A program made the position numbers and the translations under genes. The notes beneath the pieces were generated by a model. The model saw only the letters and a program-made list of their open reading frames with translations, was not told where the DNA came from and made no database searches. Shown piece after piece: positions 1-8,409 of a stretch of 64,000 nucleotides of DNA; within the stretch, counting starts at the first letter, position 1, and each line of letters begins with the position of its first letter. The stretch lies in NCBI GenBank assembly GCA_016712535.1, contig JADJQW010000004.1:372001-436000 (forward strand). The letters are read 5' to 3'. The stretch comes from Flavobacteriales bacterium. GTDB lineage: Bacteria > Bacteroidota > Bacteroidia > Flavobacteriales_F > PHOS-HE28.

Positions 1-747
1 GCGCAAGCAGAGCACGAGTGCAGCCACCTCGTGCGCGAACTCAACCTCACCTCGGCGCGACTGGCCAAGGAGGCCTGTGAAGAATACACCAAGAAGGACC
101 CGAGCAAGCCGCGCTACGTGGCCGGTGCCATCGGGCCCATGAACAAGACCGCCTCGCTCAGCCCCGACGTGAACGACCCCGGCTACCGCGCCGTCACCTT
201 CGACCAGCTCGTGGCCGCCTACAAGGAACAGGTGGAAGCCCTGCTCGACGGCGGCGTGGACCTGCTGCTGGTGGAGACCATCTTCGACACGCTCAACGCC
301 AAGGCCGCCTTCTACGCCATCGAGGAGGTGTTCGAGGCGCGCAACACACGTGTGCCGCTCATGTGCAGCGTCACCATCACCGACGCCAGTGGGCGCACGC
401 TCAGCGGCCAGACCATCGAGGCCTTCCTCATCAGCATGCAGCATGTGCCGCTCTTCAGCATGGGCCTCAACTGCGCTCTGGGCGCGGCCCAGATGCGGCC
501 CTACCTGGAGGTGATCGCCGAGCAGAGCCCCTCGCGTGTCAGCATCTACCCGAACGCCGGCCTGCCCGACCAGATGGGCGAGTACCGCGAAACCCCCGAT
601 GTCACCGCGCGCCTCGTGGGCGAGTTCATGGCCAACGGCTGGGTGAACGTGGTGGGCGGGTGCTGCGGAACCACGCCGGAGCATATCGCTGCATTAGCCG
701 CCGAGGCCAAACGGCACGCACCACGCGCAACACCGGTATTGGCATGA
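1..747 (+). CDS. metH: Methionine synthase, N-terminal half (homocysteine S-methyltransferase domain), 5'-truncated
   Basis: The reading frame is open from base 1, so the gene begins before the window. The visible 248 residues form the (beta/alpha)8 homocysteine-binding barrel of cobalamin-dependent methionine synthase. The three zinc-ligand cysteines are present: one in LNCALG (codon at 472) and the pair in GGCCGTTP (codons at 661 and 664). The protein ends right after this domain; the pterin, cobalamin and activation domains are encoded separately by the gene starting at 1338. This two-gene arrangement is familiar in Bacteroidota. It would transfer the methyl group from methylcobalamin on the partner polypeptide to homocysteine in the cytoplasm. 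Here the two halves are separated by about 590 bp of repeat plus an unrelated small gene, which is odd for subunits of one enzyme. Confidence 0.93.
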   Translation, partial: AQAEHECSHLVRELNLTSARLAKEACEEYTKKDPSKPRYVAGAIGPMNKTASLSPDVNDPGYRAVTFDQLVAAYKEQVEALLDGGVDLLLVETIFDTLNAKAAFYAIEEVFEARNTRVPLMCSVTITDASGRTLSGQTIEAFLISMQHVPLFSMGLNCALGAAQMRPYLEVIAEQSPSRVSIYPNAGLPDQMGEYRETPDVTARLVGEFMANGWVNVVGGCCGTTPEHIAALAAEAKRHAPRATPVLA

Positions 748-766
748 TCGATTCTCCCTGTGGTTC

Positions 767-861
767 TTTGGGCGTGCCCCCTCGCAAAGCCTCGGGGTCG
801 CGCTTTCCGCTGTACTCCTCGCTCGTTCCTCGCTGCGGGGTGCCGCTCCAATCGCTCACGC
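767..861. repeat. Dispersed ~95-bp repeat, copy 1
   Basis: Begins TTTGGGCGTGCCCCCTCGC and ends AATCGCTCACGC. It is about 90 percent identical by eye to 40682-40779, with three single-base gaps. The ends carry a short inverted repeat (GCGTG/CACGC). It starts 19 bp after the metH N-half stop and ends 31 bp before the start of the CdiI-like gene. Repeats of this general layout (a GGGCGT... start and a ...CAATCCCTNACGC-like end) are, as I recall, common in Bacteroidota intergenic regions; their function is unknown to me. No coding potential is credible inside it. Confidence 0.85.
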
Positions 862-892
862 GTATCCCGTTCTGACCAGAAGCTATCATCGC

Positions 893-1336
893 ATGAAGAA
901 GGGCACTCACGAAAAAAGCATCAGTGAACTGGAAGGTTGGAATTGGAAAGATCCGGTTCCCTCTGCTGATGATTCGTCCGGTACCGTGCTCCGCTTCTAC
1001 AGGCTCCATCGAACGCCCATCAAAGACCTAGAGATTGGTGATCTGCGATTCCTGATCGGTCAGAACAGCGCATTGGAATATCTCGTGCCAATGGCGTTCG
1101 ATCAGCTTCGCAAGGACCCATTCGTGGAAGCGGAGTACTACCCGGGCGACCTTCTATGCGCCCTATTCCAAATCAACAACGAGCCGAATTACTGGAGGTC
1201 ACATCCGGACCAGCGAGAGGTGCTTGTCAGTTTGTACGAACAACGGAAAGGGCGTATGCCAACAGATGAAATGTCCTTCGACATCATGAAAGAGGTTAAG
1301 CGAGAATACGAGAGGTTCATCGCACATCGTGGCTAG
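893..1336 (+). CDS. Orphan CdiI-like immunity protein (contact-dependent inhibition immunity family)
   Basis: A 147-residue soluble protein without signal peptide or membrane segment. The central block DLRFLIGQNSALEYLVP followed by YYPGDLLCAL matches the conserved core I know from proteins annotated as contact-dependent growth inhibition system immunity proteins (CdiI). Such proteins bind and neutralise a cognate secreted toxin in the cytoplasm. No CdiA/Rhs-type toxin or CdiB transporter lies nearby, so it is an orphan. The base composition is visibly less GC-rich than the flanking metH halves and codon use is more mixed, suggesting recent acquisition. It ends 1 nt before the metH C-half ATG. 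Family assignment is by motif memory; the toxin partner is unknown. Confidence 0.65.
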   Translation: MKKGTHEKSISELEGWNWKDPVPSADDSSGTVLRFYRLHRTPIKDLEIGDLRFLIGQNSALEYLVPMAFDQLRKDPFVEAEYYPGDLLCALFQINNEPNYWRSHPDQREVLVSLYEQRKGRMPTDEMSFDIMKEVKREYERFIAHRG

Positions 1337-1337
1337 C

Positions 1338-4076
1338 ATGTCCATCCCCACCTACTCCGGCCTCGAACCCCTCCGCATCTTCCCGGGTTCCAACTTCGTC
1401 AATATCGGCGAGCGCACCAACGTCACGGGCAGCGCGGCCTTCCGCAAGCTGATCAAGAACGGCCAGTACGACGAGGCCGTGAGCGTGGCCCGCCAGCAGG
1501 TGGAGAACGGCGCGCAGGTGATCGACGTGAACATGGACGAGGGCTTGATCGATGGCGTGCAGGCCATGACGCGCTTCCTCAACCTCATCGCCGCCGAACC
1601 CGACATCGCGCGTGTGCCGGTGATGGTCGACTCCTCGAAGTTCAGCGTGATCGAAGCGGGCCTGAAATGCCTGCAGGGCAAGGGCATCGCCAACAGCATC
1701 AGCCTGAAGGAAGGGGAGGCCGAGTTCCTGCGGCAGGCCAAGATCATCCACCGCCTCGGCGCCGCCACCGTGGTCATGTGCTTCGATGAGCAGGGCCAGG
1801 CGGACAATTACGAGCGCCGCATCGCCATCGCGCAACGGAGCTATGATCTGCTCACACAGAAGGCCGGCTTCGCGCCGCACGACATCATCATCGACGCCAA
1901 CATCCTCACCGTGGCCACCGGCATGGCCGAGCACGACCGCTACGCCATCGACTTCATCGAGGCCGTGCGCTGGATCAAGCGGAACCTGCCCGGTGCGCTC
2001 ACCAGCGGCGGCGTCAGCAACGTCAGCTTCAGCTTCCGCGGCAACGAGCCCGTGCGCGAGGCCATCCACACCGCTTTCCTCTACCACGCCATCAAGGCGG
2101 GCCTCGACATGGGCATCGTCAACGCCGGGCAGATCGGCGTGTACGACGACATTCCCAAGGACCTTCTCGAGCACGTGGAGGATGTATTGCTCGCGCGTCG
2201 CCCCGATGCCACCGAGCGCATGGTGGCCTTCGCCGAACAGTTCAAGGGCGCGCCTTCAGCCGAAGTCGTGGCCGCGCAAGCCGCATGGCGCGAAGGCTCA
2301 GTGGAAGAACGCTTGAAGCACGCCTTGGTGCATGGCGTAACGGACTTCATCGACATTGACGTGGAGGAGGCCCGCGTGAAATACGTGGACCCCGTACTGG
2401 TGATCGAGGGTCCGCTGATGGCCGGCATGAACGTGGTGGGCGACCTCTTCGGCAGCGGCAAGATGTTCCTGCCCCAGGTGGTGAAGAGCGCCCGCGTGAT
2501 GAAGCGCGCCGTGGCCTACCTCGAGCCCTTCCTGCAGGAGAAGAAGGCCGCGCAGGTGATCGGCACGCAGAAGGAGGGCGCTAAGAAGGTGCTGCTCGCC
2601 ACCGTGAAGGGCGACGTACACGACATCGGCAAGAACATCGTGGGTGTGATCCTCGCCTGCAACGGCTGGCAGGTGATCGATCTGGGCGTGATGGTGCAGA
2701 GCGCCACCATCCTGAAAACCGCGCGCGAGATGAAGGTGGATATCATCGGCCTCAGCGGCCTGATCACGCCTTCACTGGACGAGATGGTGCACGTGGCCAA
2801 GGAGATGGAGCGCGAGGGTTTTGAGACCCCGCTCTTGATCGGAGGGGCCACCACCAGTCGCGTGCATACCGCCGTGAAGATCGCCCCGCACTACAGCAAG
2901 CCCGTGGTGCACGTGATCGACGCCAGCCGCAGCGTGCCCGTGGTGAGCAACCTGCTCAGTGACAACGAACGCGACCGCTTCGCCGCCGAGGTGCTGGAGG
3001 AGTACGCCAAGGTGCGCACGCAGTACGAGGGCAGCCAGCGCGAGAAGGAGTACGTCCCGCTGGAGGAGGCCCGCGCGAAGAAGTTCGCGATCGACTTCGC
3101 TGCAGAACCGCCCGTGGTGCCCAAGAGCACCGGAATCTTCACCTACCGCAATTACCCGCTGGCTGAGCTGGTGCCCTACATCGACTGGACGCCCTTCTTC
3201 ATGGCCTGGGAGCTGGCCGGCAAGTTCCCACGCATCCTGGAGGACGAAGTGGTGGGCGCTGAAGCCATGCGTCTGTACAGCGATGCCCAGAAGATGCTGG
3301 ACCGTATTGTGAAAGAGCAGTGGATCCAAGCGCATGGTGTCGCAGGCATCTGGCCGGCGAATCGTCCAACAGGCATCCTGCCTGTTGCGGGCGGCTCAAC
3401 AGGTGGGACGCCTGTTGCACCTTCAACGCATGACGACATCGAACTCTACTCCGACCCATCCCGCACCAAGGTGATCGGTCGTTTCCACACGCTTCGCCAG
3501 CAGAGCAAGAAGGCGCCCGGTGTGCCCTACATCGCCCTCGCCGACTTCATCGCCCCCCAAGGCACGCCCGACTTCCTCGGCGGCTTCGCGGTGAGCGCTG
3601 GCCACGGCGTGGACGAACGCGTCAAGCGCTTCGAGGCCGCGCACGACGACTACAGCGCCATCCTGCTGAAAGCCCTGGCCGATCGCCTCGCGGAAGCCTT
3701 CGCCGAGAAGCTGCACGAGGTGGTGCGTGAGGAGCTCTGGGGCTACGAGTCCACCCGCCTCAGCAACGAGCAACTGATCAAGGAGGAGTACCAGGGCATC
3801 CGTCCGGCGCCGGGCTACCCCGCCTGCCCGGACCATACCGAGAAGCCCGAGCTCTTCCGACTGCTCGACGCCACCAAGCACACGGGCATCACCCTTACCG
3901 AAGGACTGGCCATGAGCCCGGCGGCTGCCGTCAGCGGCTTTTACTTCGCCCACCCCCAGAGCAAGTACTTCGGCGTGGGGCGCGTGGCCAAGGACCAGAT
4001 CGAGGACCTGGCTCGGCGCAAGGGCCAGGATGTGGCTTGGATGGAGCGCTGGCTGGGCAGCAATCTGGGGTACTGA
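1338..4076 (+). CDS. metH: Methionine synthase, C-terminal half (pterin, cobalamin and activation domains)
   Basis: A 912-residue protein starting at ATG 1338 (a GTG at 1329 would overlap the upstream gene). Domain order: methyltetrahydrofolate-binding barrel (about 10-275, opening with NIGERTNVTG), helical cap and cobalamin-binding domains with GDVHDIGKNIVG at 425-436 (His428 is the lower cobalt ligand), then the AdoMet-binding reactivation domain (about 590-912) with RPAPGYPACPDHTEK near the end. Together with the N-half it makes a complete MetH. Oddity: after the VAGIWPAN segment of the reactivation domain, about 20 extra residues (677-694 and surroundings) are encoded by two DNA hairpins inserted in frame (3367-3417), before the normal DDIELY continues. 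The frame is intact, so the enzyme probably tolerates this surface loop. Confidence 0.95.
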   Translation: MSIPTYSGLEPLRIFPGSNFVNIGERTNVTGSAAFRKLIKNGQYDEAVSVARQQVENGAQVIDVNMDEGLIDGVQAMTRFLNLIAAEPDIARVPVMVDSSKFSVIEAGLKCLQGKGIANSISLKEGEAEFLRQAKIIHRLGAATVVMCFDEQGQADNYERRIAIAQRSYDLLTQKAGFAPHDIIIDANILTVATGMAEHDRYAIDFIEAVRWIKRNLPGALTSGGVSNVSFSFRGNEPVREAIHTAFLYHAIKAGLDMGIVNAGQIGVYDDIPKDLLEHVEDVLLARRPDATERMVAFAEQFKGAPSAEVVAAQAAWREGSVEERLKHALVHGVTDFIDIDVEEARVKYVDPVLVIEGPLMAGMNVVGDLFGSGKMFLPQVVKSARVMKRAVAYLEPFLQEKKAAQVIGTQKEGAKKVLLATVKGDVHDIGKNIVGVILACNGWQVIDLGVMVQSATILKTAREMKVDIIGLSGLITPSLDEMVHVAKEMEREGFETPLLIGGATTSRVHTAVKIAPHYSKPVVHVIDASRSVPVVSNLLSDNERDRFAAEVLEEYAKVRTQYEGSQREKEYVPLEEARAKKFAIDFAAEPPVVPKSTGIFTYRNYPLAELVPYIDWTPFFMAWELAGKFPRILEDEVVGAEAMRLYSDAQKMLDRIVKEQWIQAHGVAGIWPANRPTGILPVAGGSTGGTPVAPSTHDDIELYSDPSRTKVIGRFHTLRQQSKKAPGVPYIALADFIAPQGTPDFLGGFAVSAGHGVDERVKRFEAAHDDYSAILLKALADRLAEAFAEKLHEVVREELWGYESTRLSNEQLIKEEYQGIRPAPGYPACPDHTEKPELFRLLDATKHTGITLTEGLAMSPAAAVSGFYFAHPQSKYFGVGRVAKDQIEDLARRKGQDVAWMERWLGSNLGY
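3367..3417. repeat. Tandem hairpin element inserted in frame in metH
   Basis: Two near-identical units, period 30 bp: CAACAGG-7 nt-CCTGTTG at 3367-3387 and again at 3397-3417. Each can fold into a 7-bp stem with a 7-nt loop. The element lies inside the metH reactivation domain without breaking the frame and explains a low-complexity Pro/Gly/Thr-rich stretch absent from ordinary MetH proteins. Confidence 0.8.
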
Positions 4077-4108
4077 ACCCCGGGCGGCATTCCCCGTATG
4101 AACGGGCC

Positions 4109-5350
4109 GTGAAATTGGCCCGCAGCCTCTCCATGCTGGTCGTCGCTGCTGCTTCGCATGGCGCGTTGGCGCAGCGACCTGCAGCCCCTTTGACCCAGGA
4201 CAACGGTGATTGTTCCGGCGCCATCTTCATCGCGGATTCGGTTTACCACCAGCCGCAAGCGGTGCGCGGCTTCGGCAACAAGCTCGAGATCAAGGAGAAT
4301 CCCAGCGACCACACCCAGTGGTTCGAGCGCGAGCACCACAGCACCTGGTACAAGTTCCGTAGCCCGGCCACCACCATCCTCACTTTCGAGATCATCCCCG
4401 ACAACATCGATGACGACATCGACTTCCTGGTTTTCGAAGGCGCAATACCTGGCATCTGCGATAAAGTGGCCACCAAGGCGGTGATGCCGATCCGGAGCAA
4501 CATCTCACGCAACGACAAGAGCAACCGCTCGATCTGCGGCCTGCGAAAGGACGCACCCGACCAATATGTCCGAAGCGGCGTGGGCAGCAGCTTCAGCCGC
4601 GGCATGGAGGTGAAGCAGGGCGACCTCTTTTATCTGGTGGTCGACTACCAGGACCGGCCGCTGGCGGGCTACACCATCAAGTTCCACTATGATCCGCCGC
4701 CACCGCCGCCCGAGCCGGATCCAGAGGAGGCAACGAAGAAGAAGCAGAAACTGATCGTGGAGGTCCTCGATGCCAAGACCGGCAAGCCCGTGGATGCCAA
4801 CCTCACCATCGACGGCATGCGCTTCAGCGAAGTGGTGGAAGCCAAGGGCAAGAGCGTCTACGAGTTCGAGATGGACATGTACCGCAACCTGAAGATCGGA
4901 TGCGTGCGCGCGGGCTACATGTTCCAGTCCATGCGCGTGAAGGGCAGCACCGAGCCAGAGGTGAAGGTCCAGCTGAAGCTGAACCCTGTGGGGGCTGGCG
5001 AGCGGGTGGTGCTTGACGATATCCGTTTCGTGGGCAACGAGGACAAGGTGATGCGTCAGAGCGAGGCCAGCCTGCTGCTCCTGCTCCGGTTCATGCAGCT
5101 GAATCCCAAGGTGCGCATCGAGATCGAAGGCCATGTGAACGGCCCCACCTTCAAGAACAAGAAAGAGTTCATTGACCTGAGCACTGCCCGCTCGAAGAGC
5201 GTTTACGACTTCCTCGTGGTGAACGATGTGGAGCCGGAACGTCTCGGCTATGTGGGTATCGGCAATGCGCAGATGCTCTACCCCAATCCGAAGAACAAGG
5301 AGGAGAGCGAGGCCAACCGCCGGGTTGAGATCAAGGTGGTCGGCAACTGA
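4109..5350 (+). CDS. OmpA-family outer-membrane/peptidoglycan-associated protein
   Basis: 413 residues from GTG 4109, chosen because it gives a clean signal peptide ending ...HGALAQ; longer starts run into metH, and ATG 4133 is a shorter option. The N-terminal half (about 25-200) is a beta-rich domain with a conserved TWYKF segment seen in Bacteroidota surface proteins. A proline-rich spacer (PPPPPPEPDP) and Lys-rich linker follow, then a PEGA/carboxypeptidase-regulatory-like segment. The last ~110 residues are an OmpA-like peptidoglycan-binding domain (IEIEGHVNG, LSTARSKSVYDFL, NRRVEIKV). It is probably anchored to the cell wall from the outer membrane or periplasm. It starts about 30 bp after metH and is followed by a TolC-like gene with its own promoter. 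Confidence 0.85.
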   Translation: MKLARSLSMLVVAAASHGALAQRPAAPLTQDNGDCSGAIFIADSVYHQPQAVRGFGNKLEIKENPSDHTQWFEREHHSTWYKFRSPATTILTFEIIPDNIDDDIDFLVFEGAIPGICDKVATKAVMPIRSNISRNDKSNRSICGLRKDAPDQYVRSGVGSSFSRGMEVKQGDLFYLVVDYQDRPLAGYTIKFHYDPPPPPPEPDPEEATKKKQKLIVEVLDAKTGKPVDANLTIDGMRFSEVVEAKGKSVYEFEMDMYRNLKIGCVRAGYMFQSMRVKGSTEPEVKVQLKLNPVGAGERVVLDDIRFVGNEDKVMRQSEASLLLLLRFMQLNPKVRIEIEGHVNGPTFKNKKEFIDLSTARSKSVYDFLVVNDVEPERLGYVGIGNAQMLYPNPKNKEESEANRRVEIKVVGN

Positions 5351-5406
5351 TCGCCCCGGCGATGCGCCGCTCATCACAGCGGCCTTCGGCAGCCAACCGT
5401 CCCCGG

Positions 5407-5415
5407 TACTTTTGG
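5407..5415 (+). promoter_or_regulatory. Bacteroidota -7 element upstream of the TolC-like gene
   Basis: TACTTTTGG fits the TAnnTTTG -7 consensus and lies 34 nt before the ATG at 5450. A small imperfect hairpin (GCATTGCAGGC region) lies in the predicted leader. Confidence 0.5.
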
Positions 5416-5449
5416 TCCGCACCCGCATTGCAGGCGGGAGAACCGGACC

Positions 5450-6868
5450 ATGAGAGCCATCCCCGTCATCGCATCCATCGCCCTTTCGATCCCCGCCGCC
5501 GCGCAGCAAGCATGGACCCTGGAGCAATGCGTGAAGCGCGCCGAAGAGCGCAGCCTCTCCGTGCTCAATGCCCAGCTCGATGCCGAGCTGGCCGACAAGA
5601 CCAAGGACCAGGGCTATTGGTCGCTCGCGCCCGACCTGAACGGCGGAGCCACGCACGGCTACAATTATGGGCGCGTGATCGACCGCTTCACGAACACCTT
5701 CGCCAACGACCGGGTGCGCACGAACAACTTCTTCCTGAGCAGCACGCTCAGCTTGTTCGAGGGCTTCCGCAAGCAATCGGTGATCAGGCGGAATGAGGTG
5801 GATGCGAAGGCCGCGCGCCTGGGCATCGACGCAGCGCGCAATCAGGCCCGCCTCGAATCCGTGCAGGCCTTCCTCGATGTGGTGGCGCTGCGCGAGCGCA
5901 AGGCCGCAGCGGAGGCGCAGGCCGCCAGCACGCGCGAGCAGATCGCACGCACCCAAGCGCTCGTGGAGGCGGGCCGGCTCGCTCGCGCCGACCTCCTGGC
6001 CATCGAATCGCAACTGGCGCAGGAGGAATTCTCCGTCGTTGACCTGGGCAATCAGTCCGACCAGCGCATGCTCGCCCTTGGCCGTGCGCTGCAATTGGAG
6101 CCGCAAGAGATGCTCAGCTTCGACATCCAGGCACCGGCGATCACCGGCCTGCGGATCACCGAGCCCACAGCGGACCCCGCTGAGGTGCTGGCCAATGTCC
6201 TGCGCAGCAACCCCAGCTTCGCGCAGGCCGAAGCTCAGGCCCAGAGCGCTGAGAAAGGCATCGGCATCGCGCGATCCGGCAGCATGCCCACGCTTGGGCT
6301 GAGCGGATCCGTCGGCACGGGCTACAGCGGGCGCAACTTCCAGCAAGTGGGAGAGCCCATCATCGGCGATCCGGTGGTGATCGGCAGCACGCTCGGCGGC
6401 GATCTGGTGTACGCGCCCACCTTCAATGTGAACACGGAGCTCACGCCCTTCGGCAAGCAGCTCGACCAGAACCTCAACCAGAGCCTGCTCTTCCAGCTCA
6501 ACGTCCCCGTCTTCAACCAGATGCAGAACCGGCTGTCCATCGACCGCGCGCGCGTGCAGCACGAACGCGCACGCAACAGCCTCGTTGCCGTGCGCAACGA
6601 CCTGCAGCGCAATGTGCTCGATGCCATCGTGGCGCAACGCTCGGCCTACAAGCAGTTCCTTGCTGCCCAGAAAGCGGTGGATGCCGCAGCCCTCAACGAG
6701 GCGTATGCCACCGAGCGCTTCGCGCAAGGAGCCATCACCAGCATGGAGCTGGCCACCATCAAGGCCACGGTGAACCGCTCGCAGGCCGACCTGATCGCCG
6801 CCAAGTACCAGTACCTGATGGCGCAGAAGTACCTCGAGATCCTCCAAGGCATGCCCGTGGCGCTCTGA
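5450..6868 (+). CDS. TolC-family outer-membrane efflux protein
   Basis: 472 residues with a signal peptide (MRAIPVIASIALSIPAAAQQ). It carries the duplicated OEP repeat structure: WTLEQCVKRAEERSL at the mature N-terminus, long alpha-helical segments, and the second repeat beginning near ALNEAYATERFAQGAI. The FVFxxPVF-type beta segment is represented by LLFQLNVPVFNQ. Such proteins form the trimeric outer-membrane channel of RND, ABC or MFS efflux and type I secretion systems. No membrane-fusion or inner-membrane pump gene is adjacent, so the partner is unknown. Confidence 0.9.
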   Translation: MRAIPVIASIALSIPAAAQQAWTLEQCVKRAEERSLSVLNAQLDAELADKTKDQGYWSLAPDLNGGATHGYNYGRVIDRFTNTFANDRVRTNNFFLSSTLSLFEGFRKQSVIRRNEVDAKAARLGIDAARNQARLESVQAFLDVVALRERKAAAEAQAASTREQIARTQALVEAGRLARADLLAIESQLAQEEFSVVDLGNQSDQRMLALGRALQLEPQEMLSFDIQAPAITGLRITEPTADPAEVLANVLRSNPSFAQAEAQAQSAEKGIGIARSGSMPTLGLSGSVGTGYSGRNFQQVGEPIIGDPVVIGSTLGGDLVYAPTFNVNTELTPFGKQLDQNLNQSLLFQLNVPVFNQMQNRLSIDRARVQHERARNSLVAVRNDLQRNVLDAIVAQRSAYKQFLAAQKAVDAAALNEAYATERFAQGAITSMELATIKATVNRSQADLIAAKYQYLMAQKYLEILQGMPVAL

Positions 6869-6904
6869 TCAGTGCATCCGCCTCGGGCCCGTTCTTACGG
6901 ACAT

Positions 6905-6924
6905 TTGCGCACGGCGCTGCGCAA
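6905..6924. other. Inverted repeat between TolC-like gene and ALDH gene
   Basis: TTGCGCA and TGCGCAA form a 7-bp stem with a 6-nt loop, 12 nt before the aldehyde dehydrogenase ATG. There is no T-run, so it is not a convincing terminator; it overlaps a weak -7-like ACATTTGC. Confidence 0.4.
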
Positions 6925-6935
6925 GCGCCATCCGC

Positions 6936-8369
6936 ATGACCGACCAGCGATTCAGCAATGTGGCCGAGGCCGACCGTCTTTACGCGTTGCAGCGCGCTCC
7001 CGGGAATCTGCAGCGCCTCAAGGATTCCGCCGTGAAGGATCGGCTCGAGCGCATCCGGGGCATCGAGCGATACCTGCTTGACAAGGACAGGATGCGGGAG
7101 TGGACCGAGGCCCTGCGCCTGGACCTCGGCCGTTCGCCCGAAGAGAGCAAGGTGATCGAGCTGCTGCCCATGCTCGCGGCATTCCGGCATGTGCATGTCA
7201 ATCTGCGCGAATGGGTGAAGGACCAGCCCGCACCGGTGCCTTTGGCGATGTCCGGCCTGAAGGCATGGACGCGCTACGAGCCGAAAGGGCATGTGCTCAT
7301 CATCGCCCCTTGGAATTATCCGCTGCAGCTCACCGTCCTGCCGCTCATGCACGCCATCGCTGCGGGCAATGCGGTGGTCGTGAAGCCCTCGGAGGTCTCC
7401 GCGCATATCTCCGCCTTCATCAAGCGCATGATCACCGATCTCTTCGATGAAGCGGACGTGGCGGTGATCGAGGGTGATGTTCCCACCACCACGGCGCTGC
7501 TGGCCAAGCCCTTCCACCACATCTACTTCACCGGGAGCCCGGCCGTGGGCAAGGTGGTGATGCGCGCCGCCGCGGAGCACCTCACATCGGTGACGCTGGA
7601 GCTTGGCGGCAAATCGCCGGTGGTCCTGCATAAGAGCTTCGATGTCCGGAAGGCGGCCAACCTGATCATCTGGGGCAAGTGCATGAACACGGGCCAGACC
7701 TGCATCGCCCCCGATTACGCGCTGGTGCATGAAGGTCAGGTCGATGCGTTCATCGCTGCCTGCGCGGAAGAGATCCCACGGTTGTATGACTCCTCCGGGG
7801 AAGGCCTCGAATCCTCACCTGACTATGGCCGGATCGTGAACGAGCGCAACTTCCAGCGCGTGAAGGCCTTGATCGACGATGCGGTGGCGAAGGGCGCGCG
7901 CGTGGCCATCGGCGGCGGGCTGCGCGAAGGCGAGCGCTTCATGGCCCCCCACGTGATCACGGGGGTGACCACGGACATGGCCGTGATGCAGGAAGAGGTC
8001 TTCGGCCCGGTGCTGCCCGTGATCGCATACACCGGACTGGATGAGGCCCTGGCGGTGATCGAGAAGCTGGAGCGGCCGCTTTCATTCTACATCCTCAGCA
8101 ACGACAAGCGCGCGACCGAGGCGATCATGCGCAGAACCACGGCCGGCACCACGGCCATCAATGAATTGATGGCCGTGAGCTCGAATCCGTGGCAGCCCTT
8201 CGGCGGCGTGAATCACAGCGGCCTCGGCAAGAGCGGTGGCCGCCATTCCTTCCTCGCCTTCAGCAATGAGCGCAGCGTGCAGAAGCGGGCGTGGGGAACG
8301 CTCGCTCCGCTGAGGCCGCCCTTCAAGCCCTTCTTCATCCGGTGGGCCATGCGCTTGGCGCGCCTATGA
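6936..8369 (+). CDS. Aldehyde dehydrogenase family protein (ALDH3-like)
   Basis: 477 residues, a short ALDH of class-3/fatty-aldehyde type. The catalytic cysteine is C256 in NTGQTCIAPDY and the general base is E222 in LELGGKSP; the cofactor-binding segment IIAPWNYPLQL is intact. The C-terminus carries PFGGVNHSGLGKSGG followed by a hydrophobic/basic tail (PPFKPFFIRWAMRLARL) that could associate with membrane, as in fatty-aldehyde dehydrogenases. It oxidises aldehydes to carboxylates with NAD(P)+; the substrate cannot be deduced. The stop lies 40 bp before tsaB. Confidence 0.92.
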   Translation: MTDQRFSNVAEADRLYALQRAPGNLQRLKDSAVKDRLERIRGIERYLLDKDRMREWTEALRLDLGRSPEESKVIELLPMLAAFRHVHVNLREWVKDQPAPVPLAMSGLKAWTRYEPKGHVLIIAPWNYPLQLTVLPLMHAIAAGNAVVVKPSEVSAHISAFIKRMITDLFDEADVAVIEGDVPTTTALLAKPFHHIYFTGSPAVGKVVMRAAAEHLTSVTLELGGKSPVVLHKSFDVRKAANLIIWGKCMNTGQTCIAPDYALVHEGQVDAFIAACAEEIPRLYDSSGEGLESSPDYGRIVNERNFQRVKALIDDAVAKGARVAIGGGLREGERFMAPHVITGVTTDMAVMQEEVFGPVLPVIAYTGLDEALAVIEKLERPLSFYILSNDKRATEAIMRRTTAGTTAINELMAVSSNPWQPFGGVNHSGLGKSGGRHSFLAFSNERSVQKRAWGTLAPLRPPFKPFFIRWAMRLARL

Positions 8370-8409
8370 TGCGCGCGTTGCCACGCATCGCCTTGCCATC
8401 TTCGCCGCC

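Noticed and set aside
767..861. The repeat as an integron attC site
   Set aside because: The termini (GCGTG/CACGC) do not fit the RYYYAAC/GTTRRRY core sites, and no integrase is in the window. Cassette-like behaviour is reported without invoking integrons.
4505..6847. A 780-codon open frame on the reverse strand
   Set aside because: It lies antisense to the clear OmpA-like and TolC-like genes, has no recognisable domains and has the His/Leu/Ala/Glu-rich composition typical of antisense frames in GC-rich DNA.
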